Below, in pieces: positions 18,025 to 27,641 of a DNA stretch of 33,065 nt. A program made the translations under genes and the position numbers. The notes beneath the pieces were generated by a model. The model searched no databases and had not been told where the DNA came from. It saw only the letters and a list, made by a program, of their open reading frames with translations. The stretch's first letter is position 1. Each line of letters starts with the position of its first letter. This DNA is from Fragilaria crotonensis (lineage: Eukaryota > Bacillariophyta > Fragilariophyceae > Fragilariales > Fragilariaceae), in the NCBI GenBank assembly GCA_022925895.1, contig JAKSYS010000687.1, positions 1 through 33,065 on the forward strand, written 5' to 3'.

Positions 18025-19988
18025 CGCCAAGGCTTGGACCTTGGTATACTCCACAACGTAATCTCCAATCATCACCTGTGCGACATCGGCAATGGCCGGC
18101 GTACCTCCATGACGATATACTTTACCGTCGGCAGCGAGATGGGAAATACAGCATTCATATGGCACACGACACTTCGAACACAAGCTTCACGGAAGATATC
18201 GTGGACACCGAACCCTTTCCGGAGATTCCAGCAGAAGCCAGAGCCGTAGAAGTCAAACGTGATCCGGAAGGCAGATGGGCATTGCGACGGCAACTTCGAC
18301 AACCTTCAGCACACCGAGTGTCCCCCTCTACGGACGGAACCTTCCAGGCTTACCTCCTCGGGCTTGACGAATGGGAGACGGAACTTCTGAGCAACCTTCA
18401 AAGCAGATGGTCCATCTTTGAAATGTGCGAGATACTGAAGGGCAGTTTCTGTTTAGTAAGTGACGGCGCAGCTGCTCAGATGCAGGTAGGCTCCTACGCA
18501 TGGGTGCTGAGCTCGCCCTCGGGACAACGAGTATTACGCGGGTCCGGACCCGTACGAGGAGGCCGTATCTCGTCGTATCGCGCTGAAGCATATGGCGTCC
18601 TCGCAGCCGTCCGGTTCATCCACCACGTAATGAAATACACTTCTATGAGCATCCCATTCCACGGGCAGATGGCATGCGACAACAAAGCTATTGTACAGCA
18701 GGTATCAACCTTCCTCCCTACACCCGTGCTCGGGAATGATGGGCAAACGAGCACAACAGGTGTCCGTAGACACTTCACGCTGGATCCTCTCGCGCCGGAA
18801 TGGGATTTATTGATTGAAATATATCATACAGTCTGCGACACGTGGACCGATACTACGATTCAACATGTTAAAGGTCATCAGGATCAAGATGCCGAGAAAG
18901 GAGATCTTCCGTTGTTAGCACAGCTGAACATCGAAGCTGATCAACTCGCCGGACAACATCAAAGGCAACATCCCGAACCTTCTCCCCGTGCTCGTCTTCT
19001 CCCACATACAGGAGCTCATCTCCACTTACCTTCAGGTACAGTTACTTCTCGGTACGATCAGACACTGCGTCAGACATACACTTCTTCCATGAGCATATCA
19101 TACTTGCAATCCAGATTTTCATGGGCCCCCGATGTCTTCGCAACGATCGATTGGGAGGCTCATGGCAAAGCTTTAAGACGCCAACGAGCTCGCCATGTTC
19201 ACTTCACAAAATTGGTGTACGACATTCTTCCCACGAACAAAGTCTTACATCGCTACAGCGCTAGTACATCTCCTATGTGTCCTTGTTGTCTTCAGGTTGA
19301 GGAAACACGCGATCATTTGCTGCAATGTACGGCAACGGAGGAGTGGCGACAGCAATTTATTTCAAAACTCGACCTCAGATGTGGCGAGCTCAACACGTCC
19401 CCGCGACTCCGTGCGTATCTTCTTCAATGCATCCAAGATTGGCTTCGCAGCGGTGACCAAATGTACATGAACAACTATCCTGCACAGTTCCGCACAATCA
19501 CCGAGACCCAGTCGGCTATAGGATGGCGGCACTTGTTCAGCGGTCGCTTCAGCACCGAATGGGCTGTCGCCCAAAGTAGCTTCCTGGAGCATAGACGAGT
19601 TTTCACACCCACCGCCGCCGGTACTCGATGGCTCGTCGACATTATCACTACCATTTGGCATCAATGGCGAGAACTTTGGCAACATCGCAACTCGATTGTT
19701 CACGGAAATGACCTGGTATCCCAACGACGGATTCAACAAAAACAACTCGAAACGCGCATTCGTAAGGTATACGACCAGAAAAACAAAGTAGAGCCAAGCA
19801 TGATCCCAGTGTTCACTCAACCCGAGCAGTGGCACTTCAACAAAGGTAACGTTCATATGTCTAATTGGTTGGCGGTGTATGAAACAGCAGTCTTCGACAG
19901 CGTGTCCAAAGCAACGAAACGAGCAATCACGGGGATGCGCTCCATAATGTCATATTTCGGAGGAGATGGGAGCGTCGAGAACGGATAG
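18021..19988 (+). CDS. RNase H and C-terminal zinc-knuckle region, element 2
   Basis: The ATG at 18021 overlaps the ORF2 stop (ATGA) and gives 655 codons, but the frame is open back to about 17945 and reads sensibly there. The domain was therefore probably fused to ORF2 before a frameshift. RNase H (residues about 143-310) has D148 (SDGAA), E189 (YRAEAYG), D220 (MACDNKA), the HVKGHQD histidine and EADQLAG. A CPCCLQVEETRDHLLQC motif (about residue 417) fits a CCHC-type zinc-binding site, often found C-terminal to RT in non-LTR elements. About 220 further residues are unassigned. The enzyme would remove the RNA strand after reverse transcription. Confidence 0.8.
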   Translation: MTPRLGPWYTPQRNLQSSPVRHRQWPAYLHDDILYRRQRDGKYSIHMAHDTSNTSFTEDIVDTEPFPEIPAEARAVEVKRDPEGRWALRRQLRQPSAHRVSPSTDGTFQAYLLGLDEWETELLSNLQSRWSIFEMCEILKGSFCLVSDGAAAQMQVGSYAWVLSSPSGQRVLRGSGPVRGGRISSYRAEAYGVLAAVRFIHHVMKYTSMSIPFHGQMACDNKAIVQQVSTFLPTPVLGNDGQTSTTGVRRHFTLDPLAPEWDLLIEIYHTVCDTWTDTTIQHVKGHQDQDAEKGDLPLLAQLNIEADQLAGQHQRQHPEPSPRARLLPHTGAHLHLPSGTVTSRYDQTLRQTYTSSMSISYLQSRFSWAPDVFATIDWEAHGKALRRQRARHVHFTKLVYDILPTNKVLHRYSASTSPMCPCCLQVEETRDHLLQCTATEEWRQQFISKLDLRCGELNTSPRLRAYLLQCIQDWLRSGDQMYMNNYPAQFRTITETQSAIGWRHLFSGRFSTEWAVAQSSFLEHRRVFTPTAAGTRWLVDIITTIWHQWRELWQHRNSIVHGNDLVSQRRIQQKQLETRIRKVYDQKNKVEPSMIPVFTQPEQWHFNKGNVHMSNWLAVYETAVFDSVSKATKRAITGMRSIMSYFGGDGSVENG

Positions 19989-20124
19989 ACCAAGCAGTGA
20001 TCGGGAGTTTAAATATGTCACCCGCCCACCCTTACTACGAGGTGTGTATGTGGCCGTGTGGGTCTATTCTTGGTACACCAGGCAACGCAGGCAGCACGTT
20101 AATTTTGAGGTTGTGTTTTTTTTT
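19989..20124 (+). other. 3' untranslated region of element 2, ending in a T run
   Basis: This stretch lies between the RNase H stop and the LTR remnant and has no ORF. It ends in ten T (20116-20125, the last shared with the LTR remnant). A plus-strand non-LTR element would normally end in A-rich or simple repeat sequence, so the exact end is uncertain. Confidence 0.4.
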
Positions 20125-20184
20125 TAACTCGACTCCCAAGCGAGCCAACGTATGTGAAGCTGCCGTACTAGAGAGGGTCTCACA
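20125..20184 (+). repeat. Remnant of the 5' LTR of copia B
   Basis: These sixty bases, from TAACTCGACTCC to GGGTCTCACA, match 26936-26995 at every position. Everything upstream in the LTR (about 354 bp) is missing and replaced by the tail of non-LTR element 2. Confidence 0.9.
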
Positions 20185-20196
20185 GGTTATGAGCCC
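20185..20196 (+). other. Primer-binding site complementary to initiator tRNA-Met anticodon arm
   Basis: GGTTATGAGCCC starts directly after the LTR end. Its reverse complement GGGCTCATAACC is the anticodon stem-loop of eukaryotic initiator tRNA-Met of the U33 type (CAT is the anticodon), not the tRNA 3' acceptor end. Drosophila copia and yeast Ty5 are known to use such a half-tRNA primer. The placement and match make this assignment strong. Confidence 0.8.
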
Positions 20197-20344
20197 AAAC
20201 GTATACGATTGAATTCTGCGCCACTCCGAATAAGTCTGCGTTCTCTCGTGTTCTTTGTGTCGTACGATACCAAGAACCACGTTACCACTCCGATTCGGAA
20301 TCATCCATCCAGGACCGCATATTTCTGAAGACCTGATATTAACA

Positions 20345-22020
20345 TGTCAGACGCGGGGGCTCCGGCACGATGATGACTGTCTCGTTGTCACCATCGACAT
20401 TGTGGACTGCCCAATGGCGGAAATCCCACTCACAGAAGTCTTCAACGTCCTTACGAAGACACTTCTTGACAACTACCACGACGTGATCCGCGATTCGGTC
20501 CTCCAACAACTCCAAGATACCACCTGGCTCTCGGAGGATTTGATACCTTTGCTGACAGACTCTGGTTTCGGCATGTATCACGCCCGTGATCGCAATCACA
20601 TCATCTCGTTGCGAAAGCCTGCATTGCAGCGCTTGATCAACCAGCGCCTCAAAGATCGCTCGTCCTTCGGACCTCGTCCATGTCCCTGTCCTGATCCGTT
20701 TTCTTATGTCTGCGATCGACATTCCGAAACCACCAGGATCCTCGGTTGCTTCCGATAGCGTACACGAGAGCCGTTCCCGGCACTCCCGACGAGGAGGGCC
20801 GCCATCGGTAATCGACACATCCGTACATGTCGACACGCCACCTGTTCCCGCTACCACGGAAGAAGATCATCCCCCGCCAAGTGTCAACGTCGATACTAGC
20901 GACGATCCGGTCATCACCGTCCCGACCTTTCGAGGACAACCGGTCGATACCCGACCCACCGGTGGCCACGGGCCACCAATGGCCGCTGATCGCTTTCAGA
21001 GTCCACCCGACGCGGTCCCGCCTCGCCCGTTATTCAATTCCGCAGCGACAAATCGTACGGGAACGTTGACCCGTACGCCTACTCGCATGCACCCTTTTTC
21101 AGCCGAAGTGACCTTCGGTGCCGAATCTTTTGAAGATTACATGTGCCAATTCATGTGTGGCGAGGTAAAGTTCAAGACTTCCGAAAAGCGAGCATTCCAA
21201 AATTCGATTCGTCCAAAAACGATTCATTCGTTCATTGGTACAAATTATTTTGCTCCACTTGCCTTCAATGGGGAGTGTGGTGCCCACCATATGAATCGGC
21301 ACAAGAGGATTCGATTCATGGAAAATGGTGGCTTTGGCTTCCTGCGTCCGTCCGCGAGAGGACTCATTCATGTCGGGGTTAATCTACACCGCCCTCACTC
21401 AAGAATCAACCTTCCCGAATGGTTCACGAGAACAGAGCGCCGTTGAAGGCTGCCCTCCCCAAGCAGGATATCACGTGGTGTATTCATTGTTCCGCCTACA
21501 TCATCCCCTTCTCCATTCAGTGTTCTCAACTGCTAGCGAAATCCCTCGCCAGCGTCGTACCGAACCATTCAGTTTGTACATCCGTCGGCTTCAAGACTTC
21601 ATGGTGCGCGAGCGTCAAGCCACTCGCACGTACACCGAATCAGAGGCTCGACCTTTCGGTCCGCAATCTGACGTCCGAATGGCGTCCCGAGATCCGACGT
21701 TTAGTCGAACGCGATAAGCGCACTGGACACGATGGTGCGCTTCCGTTCAAACTCTCGTTGGCGCAACTCGCAACGACGTTCGTCGAGTATGCATCCGAAA
21801 TCGGCCGCGACCCACCGTCCTCGCAGCAGTCGTCAACGGAAGGACGCCGACGTCCATCATCCGACGCATTGAAACCGCGTCGCCTGACTTCTCGTCGTCC
21901 ATGTCCGAAGCGACCCTCGACGACGAGAGATCAACCTGATGGTTCGCGCCATTTCCCAGAACCAAGATGCATCTTCTGTTTGCCTTGGTTGCCATTTGCC
22001 AGGTCATAAATTGAGGACTG
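20345..22020 (+). pseudogene. Copia B gag with CCHC zinc knuckle, frameshifted
   Basis: ATG 20345 (MSDAGAP) is followed within ten codons by a frame change into the frame that reads DDDCLVVTIDIVDCPMAEIP up to about 20740. The frame from 20706 to 21446 then carries the Pro-rich linker and the capsid-like block FEDYMCQFMCGEVKF. Further shifts occur before the nucleocapsid motif. There CLGCHLPGHKL is in one frame and EDCNRFVDYIVAE in the next, so the last cysteine of the CX2CX4HX4C knuckle is split off by a one-base change near 22010. Copia C keeps this motif intact (CLGCQQPGHTLTDC). The product would be the particle protein that packages element RNA. Confidence 0.75.
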
Positions 22021-23461
22021 CAATCGCTTCGTTGACTACATTGTCGCCGAAGGGTTGGCACAACGCAATCCTCAGCTCAAGGCGCAGATCGCGAACTCGC
22101 ACAAGCAGTTTCGCAGCCGCCTGAACTCGGCCAATACCCGTGGTCGCCCACCGCCTCCCACCAACCGGACCATGCGTCGCATCTTGGAACATGAGCCGGC
22201 CGGCGTTGAGGTCCCTGCCACCGAAGACAAGGACGACGACGAGGATGAAGACGAATTAGTTGGCTTCCAACAAAATTCCCTCCGCGTCACCGCTGCTGAA
22301 GAAGTCGACTTTGAGGCATGTTTCGACGTCCCCAGCACCAACTCCATCACCATCCCTGTCGCTGATGCAAATCCTGCACTTCCAGCGTCAGAGACAATTC
22401 ACATCGACGACGTTCTTCCCGAACCTATCCTACTTCGTCGACTGGCTGAAACGTATGATCGCGAACGTCAACTCTCGTTCGCGCATGCCGACAACGGATC
22501 GATGGCATGCACTGCCAACGATCGCAAGCTTCTCTTGCCTACCGCCCTCTCAGTCGCACCAACGTCCGCCTCTTTGACGCCGGTCACCATGCGCATCAAC
22601 CTATCGGTGTCGGCTTCCTGTGCGTGCCGGTTGATAATCGTGGAAATGCCGGAGGCCATCGTCCGTATTCATTCGGACATATTACACTCCACAATTCCAG
22701 GCATCATCATTTCCCATGCAGCTATTTCAAAGCAGCTCGGTACCGATGGCTACCACATGTCAAGCTTCTCTGAAAACATCGGACACATTCACTTTCCGCA
22801 CCGCCTTCGTCGCTCGCAAGATATACACATCATCTTGCAACCGACGGCAAGCCGCGGCGGCTTGACGTTCACTGAGGCCTTGATTGCCCCGACAGCTGAG
22901 GCCCATTTAGCGCCGCTACCATCGGACCAAGTCGTTCGGAAACTGTGCACCGAACATGCACCAGTCACCGCAGCAACAATTCTTGATCCCATCGATGGTA
23001 TGACCTGCGATGCCTGTCATTCTCCACCTGCCCCGAATTCTAATGTGCTGCCCGCTTCACCCGACGGCAACGCAAGACCTTACGTTTTTGGACAAGGAAT
23101 GGCTCCGGCGGGTCTCGATTTCATTGTCCCCGTCAATATCGACACAGACCGCTTAAGCCACGAAGGCCATCGCTCAGAAGATCTCCTCGCTCAACGTCCA
23201 ACGATCCTGGACGGTGACGTTCATTTCCGGAACTCTCTTCGCCTTTATGCACGGATGCATATGCCGTGCGCTCCTGAGTCGTACGGCTCTGCGAATGTTG
23301 TGGCACCAACGGCTTGGGCACATCAATTTTCGTCGTCTGTCGGAGATGCATCGTTTTGTAAAAGGGATGCCGCAATTCAGATTCCAACCGAACTTGAAGG
23401 ATGTCCCATCTGTCTTGCTGCCAAACTCCGCAAAGCACCAAAGGAATCGAAACCACAATGA
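22020..23461 (+). pseudogene. Copia B protease and start of integrase
   Basis: The frame carries the end of gag (FRSRLNSANTRG), an acidic stretch and the aspartic protease motif. That motif reads HADNGSMAC (22484-22507) where copia C has HADSGSMAC; the Ser/Thr of the D-S/T-G triad is Asn here. The integrase HHCC zinc-finger histidines (LWHQRLGHINF, about 23305) lie in a different frame from the cysteines (CPICLAAKLRKAP), so two compensating shifts occur between about 23215 and 23370. The protease would mature Gag-Pol; with DNG, activity is doubtful. Confidence 0.75.
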
Positions 23462-25300
23462 GAGCGACAACGTGTAACCAAGGATTGTCGATCGATTTTG
23501 GCTTCATGGTCCAGAAGAGCCGGGACTCAGTTCGACACAACACCTCGTCGGCCTCAACGGAGAGACTTGTTATGTCCTTCTTACTGATCACTTCAGTGGT
23601 CGAATCTTCGGTCGCGCCTTCGCAACGAAAGCACCTCCCATCGATTGGATCAACAGCTGGCTTGCAAGCAACTCCCGCAATGTCCCGACAAGTATGTTCG
23701 CATGGATGGAGGTGGTGAGCTCGGAAAGTGCCGCGACATCCATCGCACCTTCGCAAACTTTGGATATGCCGTGGAACTGACCGGTCCGGATTCGTCGCAT
23801 CAGAATGGACCTGGAGGCGTCCACATCAGACGATCGGCGATGCTCTTCGCACCATGCTTTCCGGTGCGAATCTCCAGCCCAACTTCTGGCCGTATGCATT
23901 CTACCACTACATTCGCTTGTATAACTTCGTCCCCACGGCGATCGACCTACAAGCCCATACGAGATGTGTGGTGCCCCTCTCCCAAATCTGGCAAAGCTAC
24001 GGACCTTTGGATGTCGGATCCACGTTCGTCCAACGACTGCTCGATACGGTCGCGTCGTTCCGAACTCCCGCCTCGGTATTTTCTCGGGTACTCGCGCTCC
24101 CTGAAGGTCATGTATTACTTCGACCTTGGCAGCTCGACCGTCAAAACCGCCACCCATGCGCGTTTCGACGAGGGCATGAACGATCTAGATGAACCGCCTC
24201 CTAATGTGAAGCTCCTCCGGAACCTTGCCGATGACGGCGTCGTCGGTCCGGACCGTCTGGATCTCCCAGCCTTCAACCTGGAAGTCTCTGATGACCCATT
24301 CGAACGCCTTGACGAACTGTCCCCGTCCATCACCTGTGAGCATCCCTGCCTCGGTTTCGAAATCATGGAGTGTCACATTCGGAGACGAGGTATGTTTCGG
24401 TGTTGTTGCAAATACCACGGCCTCGCGGATCCGAAATGTTCGCCGTAAATACATCGGCGCCTTCGTTGTATCCATTAATGACGTCGCCGTGTTCACTGCG
24501 GCATCTATCTTGACGCACTTCGTGTTGTGGCCGCATCGGACGAGCAAACGTTCAAGATTGTTTTCGCACCGGACCGATATATCCCAGTTGTCGATCGGCA
24601 TCTTGACCAGCCGATTCATCTATCTGTGGAACAATTGCGTACAGTCTCTGCCATCCGGTCCTCCTCCCCGCAACCGAACCTGCCTGACGGCGGTATCGCA
24701 TGCAACGAAGACAGCACCATCGATGATGACCATGTTCAGTTGCTCCTTCGCTCCTGAATACAACGACGCATGGGACTCCGGAAGAACAAAGCCTCGGGAG
24801 CTTCACTCGACGTAAGCTCCGACGCCTCCCAAACTGGAAAGAATGGCAAGACGCCGAATTCAAGCAGCTTGATTCGATGGCCAAACAAGAAATGTATGGC
24901 GCCCTGTTCCTGCTCCCAGAGATGCTATTGTGCTCGGCAACATTGGAACTACGCCATCAAAGGCGACGGTTCTCGGAAAGCAAGAAACTGCTGCGATGGA
25001 TCCCCGCGCAGCTCCACAGCTCAAGTTGGCTAACACCTATTCTAGCTGCATCGAACAACCTTGTATGCGCCTTTTCTTTGCTCTGTGTGCTCATGAGGGT
25101 TATGTCAGTCTGAAAGTGGATGCGACGAACGCGTATGCGAACTCGCCGCCACCAAATCAGCCCACGTTCGTGGTCATCGATGATCAATACGCCGACTGGT
25201 ATCTCGCTCGTCACGGTACGGTCGTCTCTCGAGAAATGGTGCTCCCTGTTCAACATGCTCTCAAGGCCATCCAGAATCCGGAGCGCTTTGGGAAAAGTTC
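23462..25300 (+). pseudogene. Copia B integrase core and N-terminal reverse transcriptase, heavily frameshifted
   Basis: The segments align with the intact frame of copia C. LSIDFGFMVQ is near 23490 and KYVRMDGGGELG (second catalytic Asp) near 23690. NGPG at 23804-23815 loses one base exactly where the catalytic Glu of NGPGERPHQTIGDA should be, and the frame resumes as RPHQTIGDALRTML. THARFDEGMND is near 24165. RT begins near 24990 with LKLANTYSSC and the catalytic Asp in VDATNAYANSP (about 25120). One base is missing near 25270 after QHALK. No functional integrase can be made from this copy as written. Confidence 0.75.
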
Positions 25301-26518
25301 GTGAACTCTGTCATCGCTCGTCACGGTTTCACTTCGACCACCCACGAGCGCAGTCTCTATCAAGGAACTTACAAGGGACACCGAATGCTTATATGTCGCC
25401 AAGTTGACGATATGGCCATCGGATGTGTGAACGTTGACGCCATCAAAGACCTTGTTCGTGTCATTTGCGCCGAAGACGGCATCGATCTCCGCGACGAAGG
25501 TATCCTGAATTCGTTCAATGGTGTCGACGTCGACCAACGCGACCGATACATCAAGATCACGTGTGAAACATACATTGATAAATTGCTGGCGCACTATGGT
25601 TGGTCGTCATCCGGATCACGAGAGACGGACGAGAAACCCATCGAGCCACTTGCCGCATCGACAACACAACAAATGTTTGACGACTACGCTAATGCACCTC
25701 GTGACGGAACCGCAGAATATTATGATCTTGAAACGGCTGCTGGGTTTTCGTATCGAAGTGTCTTGGGAGCGTTGATTTACGCCTATGTGGTTGCTCGACC
25801 GGACATCGGATACGCGGTCACGACACTTGCCCGTTTCTCCGATCACCCGGCAAAGGTGCACTACGACGCATTACGTCGTGTCGCACGGTACCTACGAATG
25901 ACGAAAAATTGGGGTTTGTTCTATTGGAGAAACGTGCTTCTCTCATCACTTCCGCCTGGCGACTTCAAGATTCTCATTCCGGACTCGTCCCTCCCTGATT
26001 TCCCGCAAGTTCAATCCTCGACCGAACTTGCTGGTTACGTCGACGCAGCCCATGCAACGGACCTTGTCACGCGTCGTTCTATTACCGGGCTCGTCTTCAT
26101 GTTCTGCGGTGGCCCTCTGGCTTACAAGTCAAAGATTCAATCGACCGTTTCCACAAGCTCCACCGAAGCAGAGTTCCTTGCAGCTGTCCATGCCGCCAAG
26201 ATTGCCAAGTACCTCCGATCGATCCTTTCAGAACTTGGGTACGCACAACTCGGCCCAACTACGTTGTTCGAAGACAACGCTGCCGCCATCTTGATGGTTA
26301 ATGCGAGTCGTCCCACGCCGCGCGCTCGTCATATCGACATCCAGCATTTTGCCCTCCAAGAATGGAAGGCAGCGAATGAGATTGTTCTTTCTCACATTCC
26401 TGGTGTCGTCAACTCCGCGGATTCCCTGACGAAATCGCTTGGGTCCACGCTTCATCATCGTCATGTTCGCCGCCTCATGGGTCACTATGGTGCCCCGTGG
26501 ATACCCCCGGCCCCCTGA
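25301..26518 (+). CDS. Copia B reverse transcriptase C-terminus and RNase H
   Basis: This is the longest intact frame of B, about 405 codons starting mid-protein; the GTG at 25301 is not a real start. RT motif RQVDDMAIGC lies at 25397-25426, with Q in place of the usual Y of YVDD. The connection domain includes RSVLGALIYAYVVARPDIGYA. RNase H motifs are GYVDAAHATD, STSSTEAEFLAA, FEDNAAAIL and RARHIDIQHFALQEW. The C-terminus ends SLTKSLGSTLHHRHVRRLMG, as in copia C. It converts element RNA to DNA and degrades the template. Confidence 0.85.
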   Translation: MNSVIARHGFTSTTHERSLYQGTYKGHRMLICRQVDDMAIGCVNVDAIKDLVRVICAEDGIDLRDEGILNSFNGVDVDQRDRYIKITCETYIDKLLAHYGWSSSGSRETDEKPIEPLAASTTQQMFDDYANAPRDGTAEYYDLETAAGFSYRSVLGALIYAYVVARPDIGYAVTTLARFSDHPAKVHYDALRRVARYLRMTKNWGLFYWRNVLLSSLPPGDFKILIPDSSLPDFPQVQSSTELAGYVDAAHATDLVTRRSITGLVFMFCGGPLAYKSKIQSTVSTSSTEAEFLAAVHAAKIAKYLRSILSELGYAQLGPTTLFEDNAAAILMVNASRPTPRARHIDIQHFALQEWKAANEIVLSHIPGVVNSADSLTKSLGSTLHHRHVRRLMGHYGAPWIPPAP

Positions 26519-26572
26519 AGTTCTTATCCTTCAAGATACACTTCTGTTGCTCATTGCATGCTATGGCTTACA

Positions 26573-26581
26573 ATGGGGGAG
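26573..26581 (+). other. Polypurine tract of copia B
   Basis: ATGGGGGAG directly precedes the LTR start TGTGTCAGTGCAT. Copia C has the same tract and LTR start on the minus strand (28112-28129). Confidence 0.7.
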
Positions 26582-26995
26582 TGTGTCAGTGCATATTTCA
26601 TTCTTGCTACTGTGCAATCGTCTAATCGCGCACAGTCTACTATCTACAGTCGTTGACATGCATGACGCATGTGCAACTCCGACTAGTTTAGCTTAAGGCC
26701 GATGTACTCCATCGGCTCACAACTTTAACTTAGCCTAAAACTATTACCTCCACTGCATTCTTGCCGGTCTACGATCGTAAGGGTGAAGAGGTACAGTTGT
26801 TGCTTCGTCCCCATCTATAACTCACGACATCACTATCACCGACACCCTCGCCACTGCGTACCTCGTCGGATATCGCCGCTCTTCCGTTCATTGTGCTGTC
26901 GTGTTCTCCCTCTTCTGTTTCTGACGGTCTCGCACTAACTCGACTCCCAAGCGAGCCAACGTATGTGAAGCTGCCGTACTAGAGAGGGTCTCACA
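26582..26995 (+). repeat. 3' LTR of copia B
   Basis: This is a 414-bp LTR beginning TGTGTCAG and ending CTCACA, with TGTG/CACA terminal inverted bases. The end is fixed by identity with the 5' remnant next to the primer site, the start by the purine tract. The internal segment TTGCCGGTCTACGATCGTAA aligns with the copia C LTR. Confidence 0.85.
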
Positions 26996-27641
26996 TTTTT
27001 AAACAGTTTCTATTCCATTCGAAGATGTGGGTGGGTCCAAATGGGGAACGGCCACTACTCCCGAAGGATGAAGGAGTTGGAACCATGATATCGGCATTCA
27101 TTTGCCGTGAACATGGCCTCATGAGAATAATTAGTGAGCAGGTGCTGGATGAAGTCAATTTCCAACGCCAAGGCAAAGAGTACGCTGACAGAGAAGCTGC
27201 CATTGAGATTCTCGGAAGTGCAAACAAAGCCCCCCTCACTCGTGATAAGTCTCCGTTCCTGGTATTCTTTGAATATGGTGAGAATTGCGAGGGCTACTGG
27301 CTGGGCATACAACAATATGGTCCTCCAGTTTGAGGATGCCGTTGACGTCCTCAAGGTGATGCATCCAGCTGTTGACTTCGTGTTCTTGTTCGACCACAGT
27401 TCTAGACATTCAAAACAACGACCGGATGGATTGAATGAACACCAAATGAACCGACTCTATGGGGGGGAAGAACGCTGCATTAATGCAAAATACAATCATA
27501 CAGCATGAAAAGGGATACCTTGGAGCCTTCCCTCGAATTCTGGAACCTGGTGACACTCAATCACTCGTATTCACCGAATCGGATTCGGGTCCGTTTTGGA
27601 TGACAGATCTAGAGAAAGAAGAAACACGACATGAGAAACGG
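26996..27641 (+). pseudogene. Transposase-like protein remnant, two frameshifts
   Basis: Three frames read as one protein: 27001-27300 (MWVGPNGERPLLPKDEG, AAIEILGSANK, EYGENCEGYW), then 27312-27470 (NNMVLQFEDAVDVLKVMHP, VFLFDHSSRHSKQRPDGLNE), then 27459-27641 (GGKNAALMQNTIIQ, GAFPRILEPGDTQSL, SGPFWMTDLEKEE). The first break is a four-base CTGG duplication near 27300; the second is an extra G in the run at about 27465-27471. The LFDHSSRH segment looks like the second catalytic Asp region of DDE transposases, so a DDE-superfamily origin is inferred, but I cannot place it in a named family. Copia LTRs cut both ends; the last codons of the open frame (to 27743) lie in the copia C LTR. Confidence 0.45.

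Larger units (their letters stand above)
11660..20124 (+). mobile_element. Non-LTR retrotransposon element 2, nearly full length
   Basis: The order is ORF1, coiled-coil tail ORF, endonuclease-RT ORF, then RNase H ORF, all on the plus strand with short overlaps. The 5' end abuts truncated copia A at about 11650-11667, and the apparent ORF1 start there is GTG, so a few 5' bases including the ATG may be missing. The 3' end is placed before the 60-bp LTR remnant of copia B. The tail is a run of T (20116-20125) rather than A. Only two frame breaks separate it from a two-ORF element, and RT, endonuclease and RNase H catalytic motifs are all intact. Confidence 0.8.
20125..26995 (+). mobile_element. 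Ty1/copia retrotransposon B
   Basis: The element has the order LTR remnant, primer-binding site, gag with zinc knuckle, protease, integrase, reverse transcriptase, RNase H, polypurine tract and 3' LTR. Integrase before RT identifies Ty1/copia. The 5' LTR keeps only its last 60 bp, which are identical to the last 60 bp of the 3' LTR. The coding region needs about eight or more frame changes to be read through, so this copy is not autonomous as written. It is closely related to copia C. Confidence 0.9.

Noticed and set aside
20255-20344. Start of copia B gag upstream of 20345
   Set aside because: The extended frame has no ATG there (20255 is a non-ATG codon) and reads the untranslated leader just after the primer-binding site.
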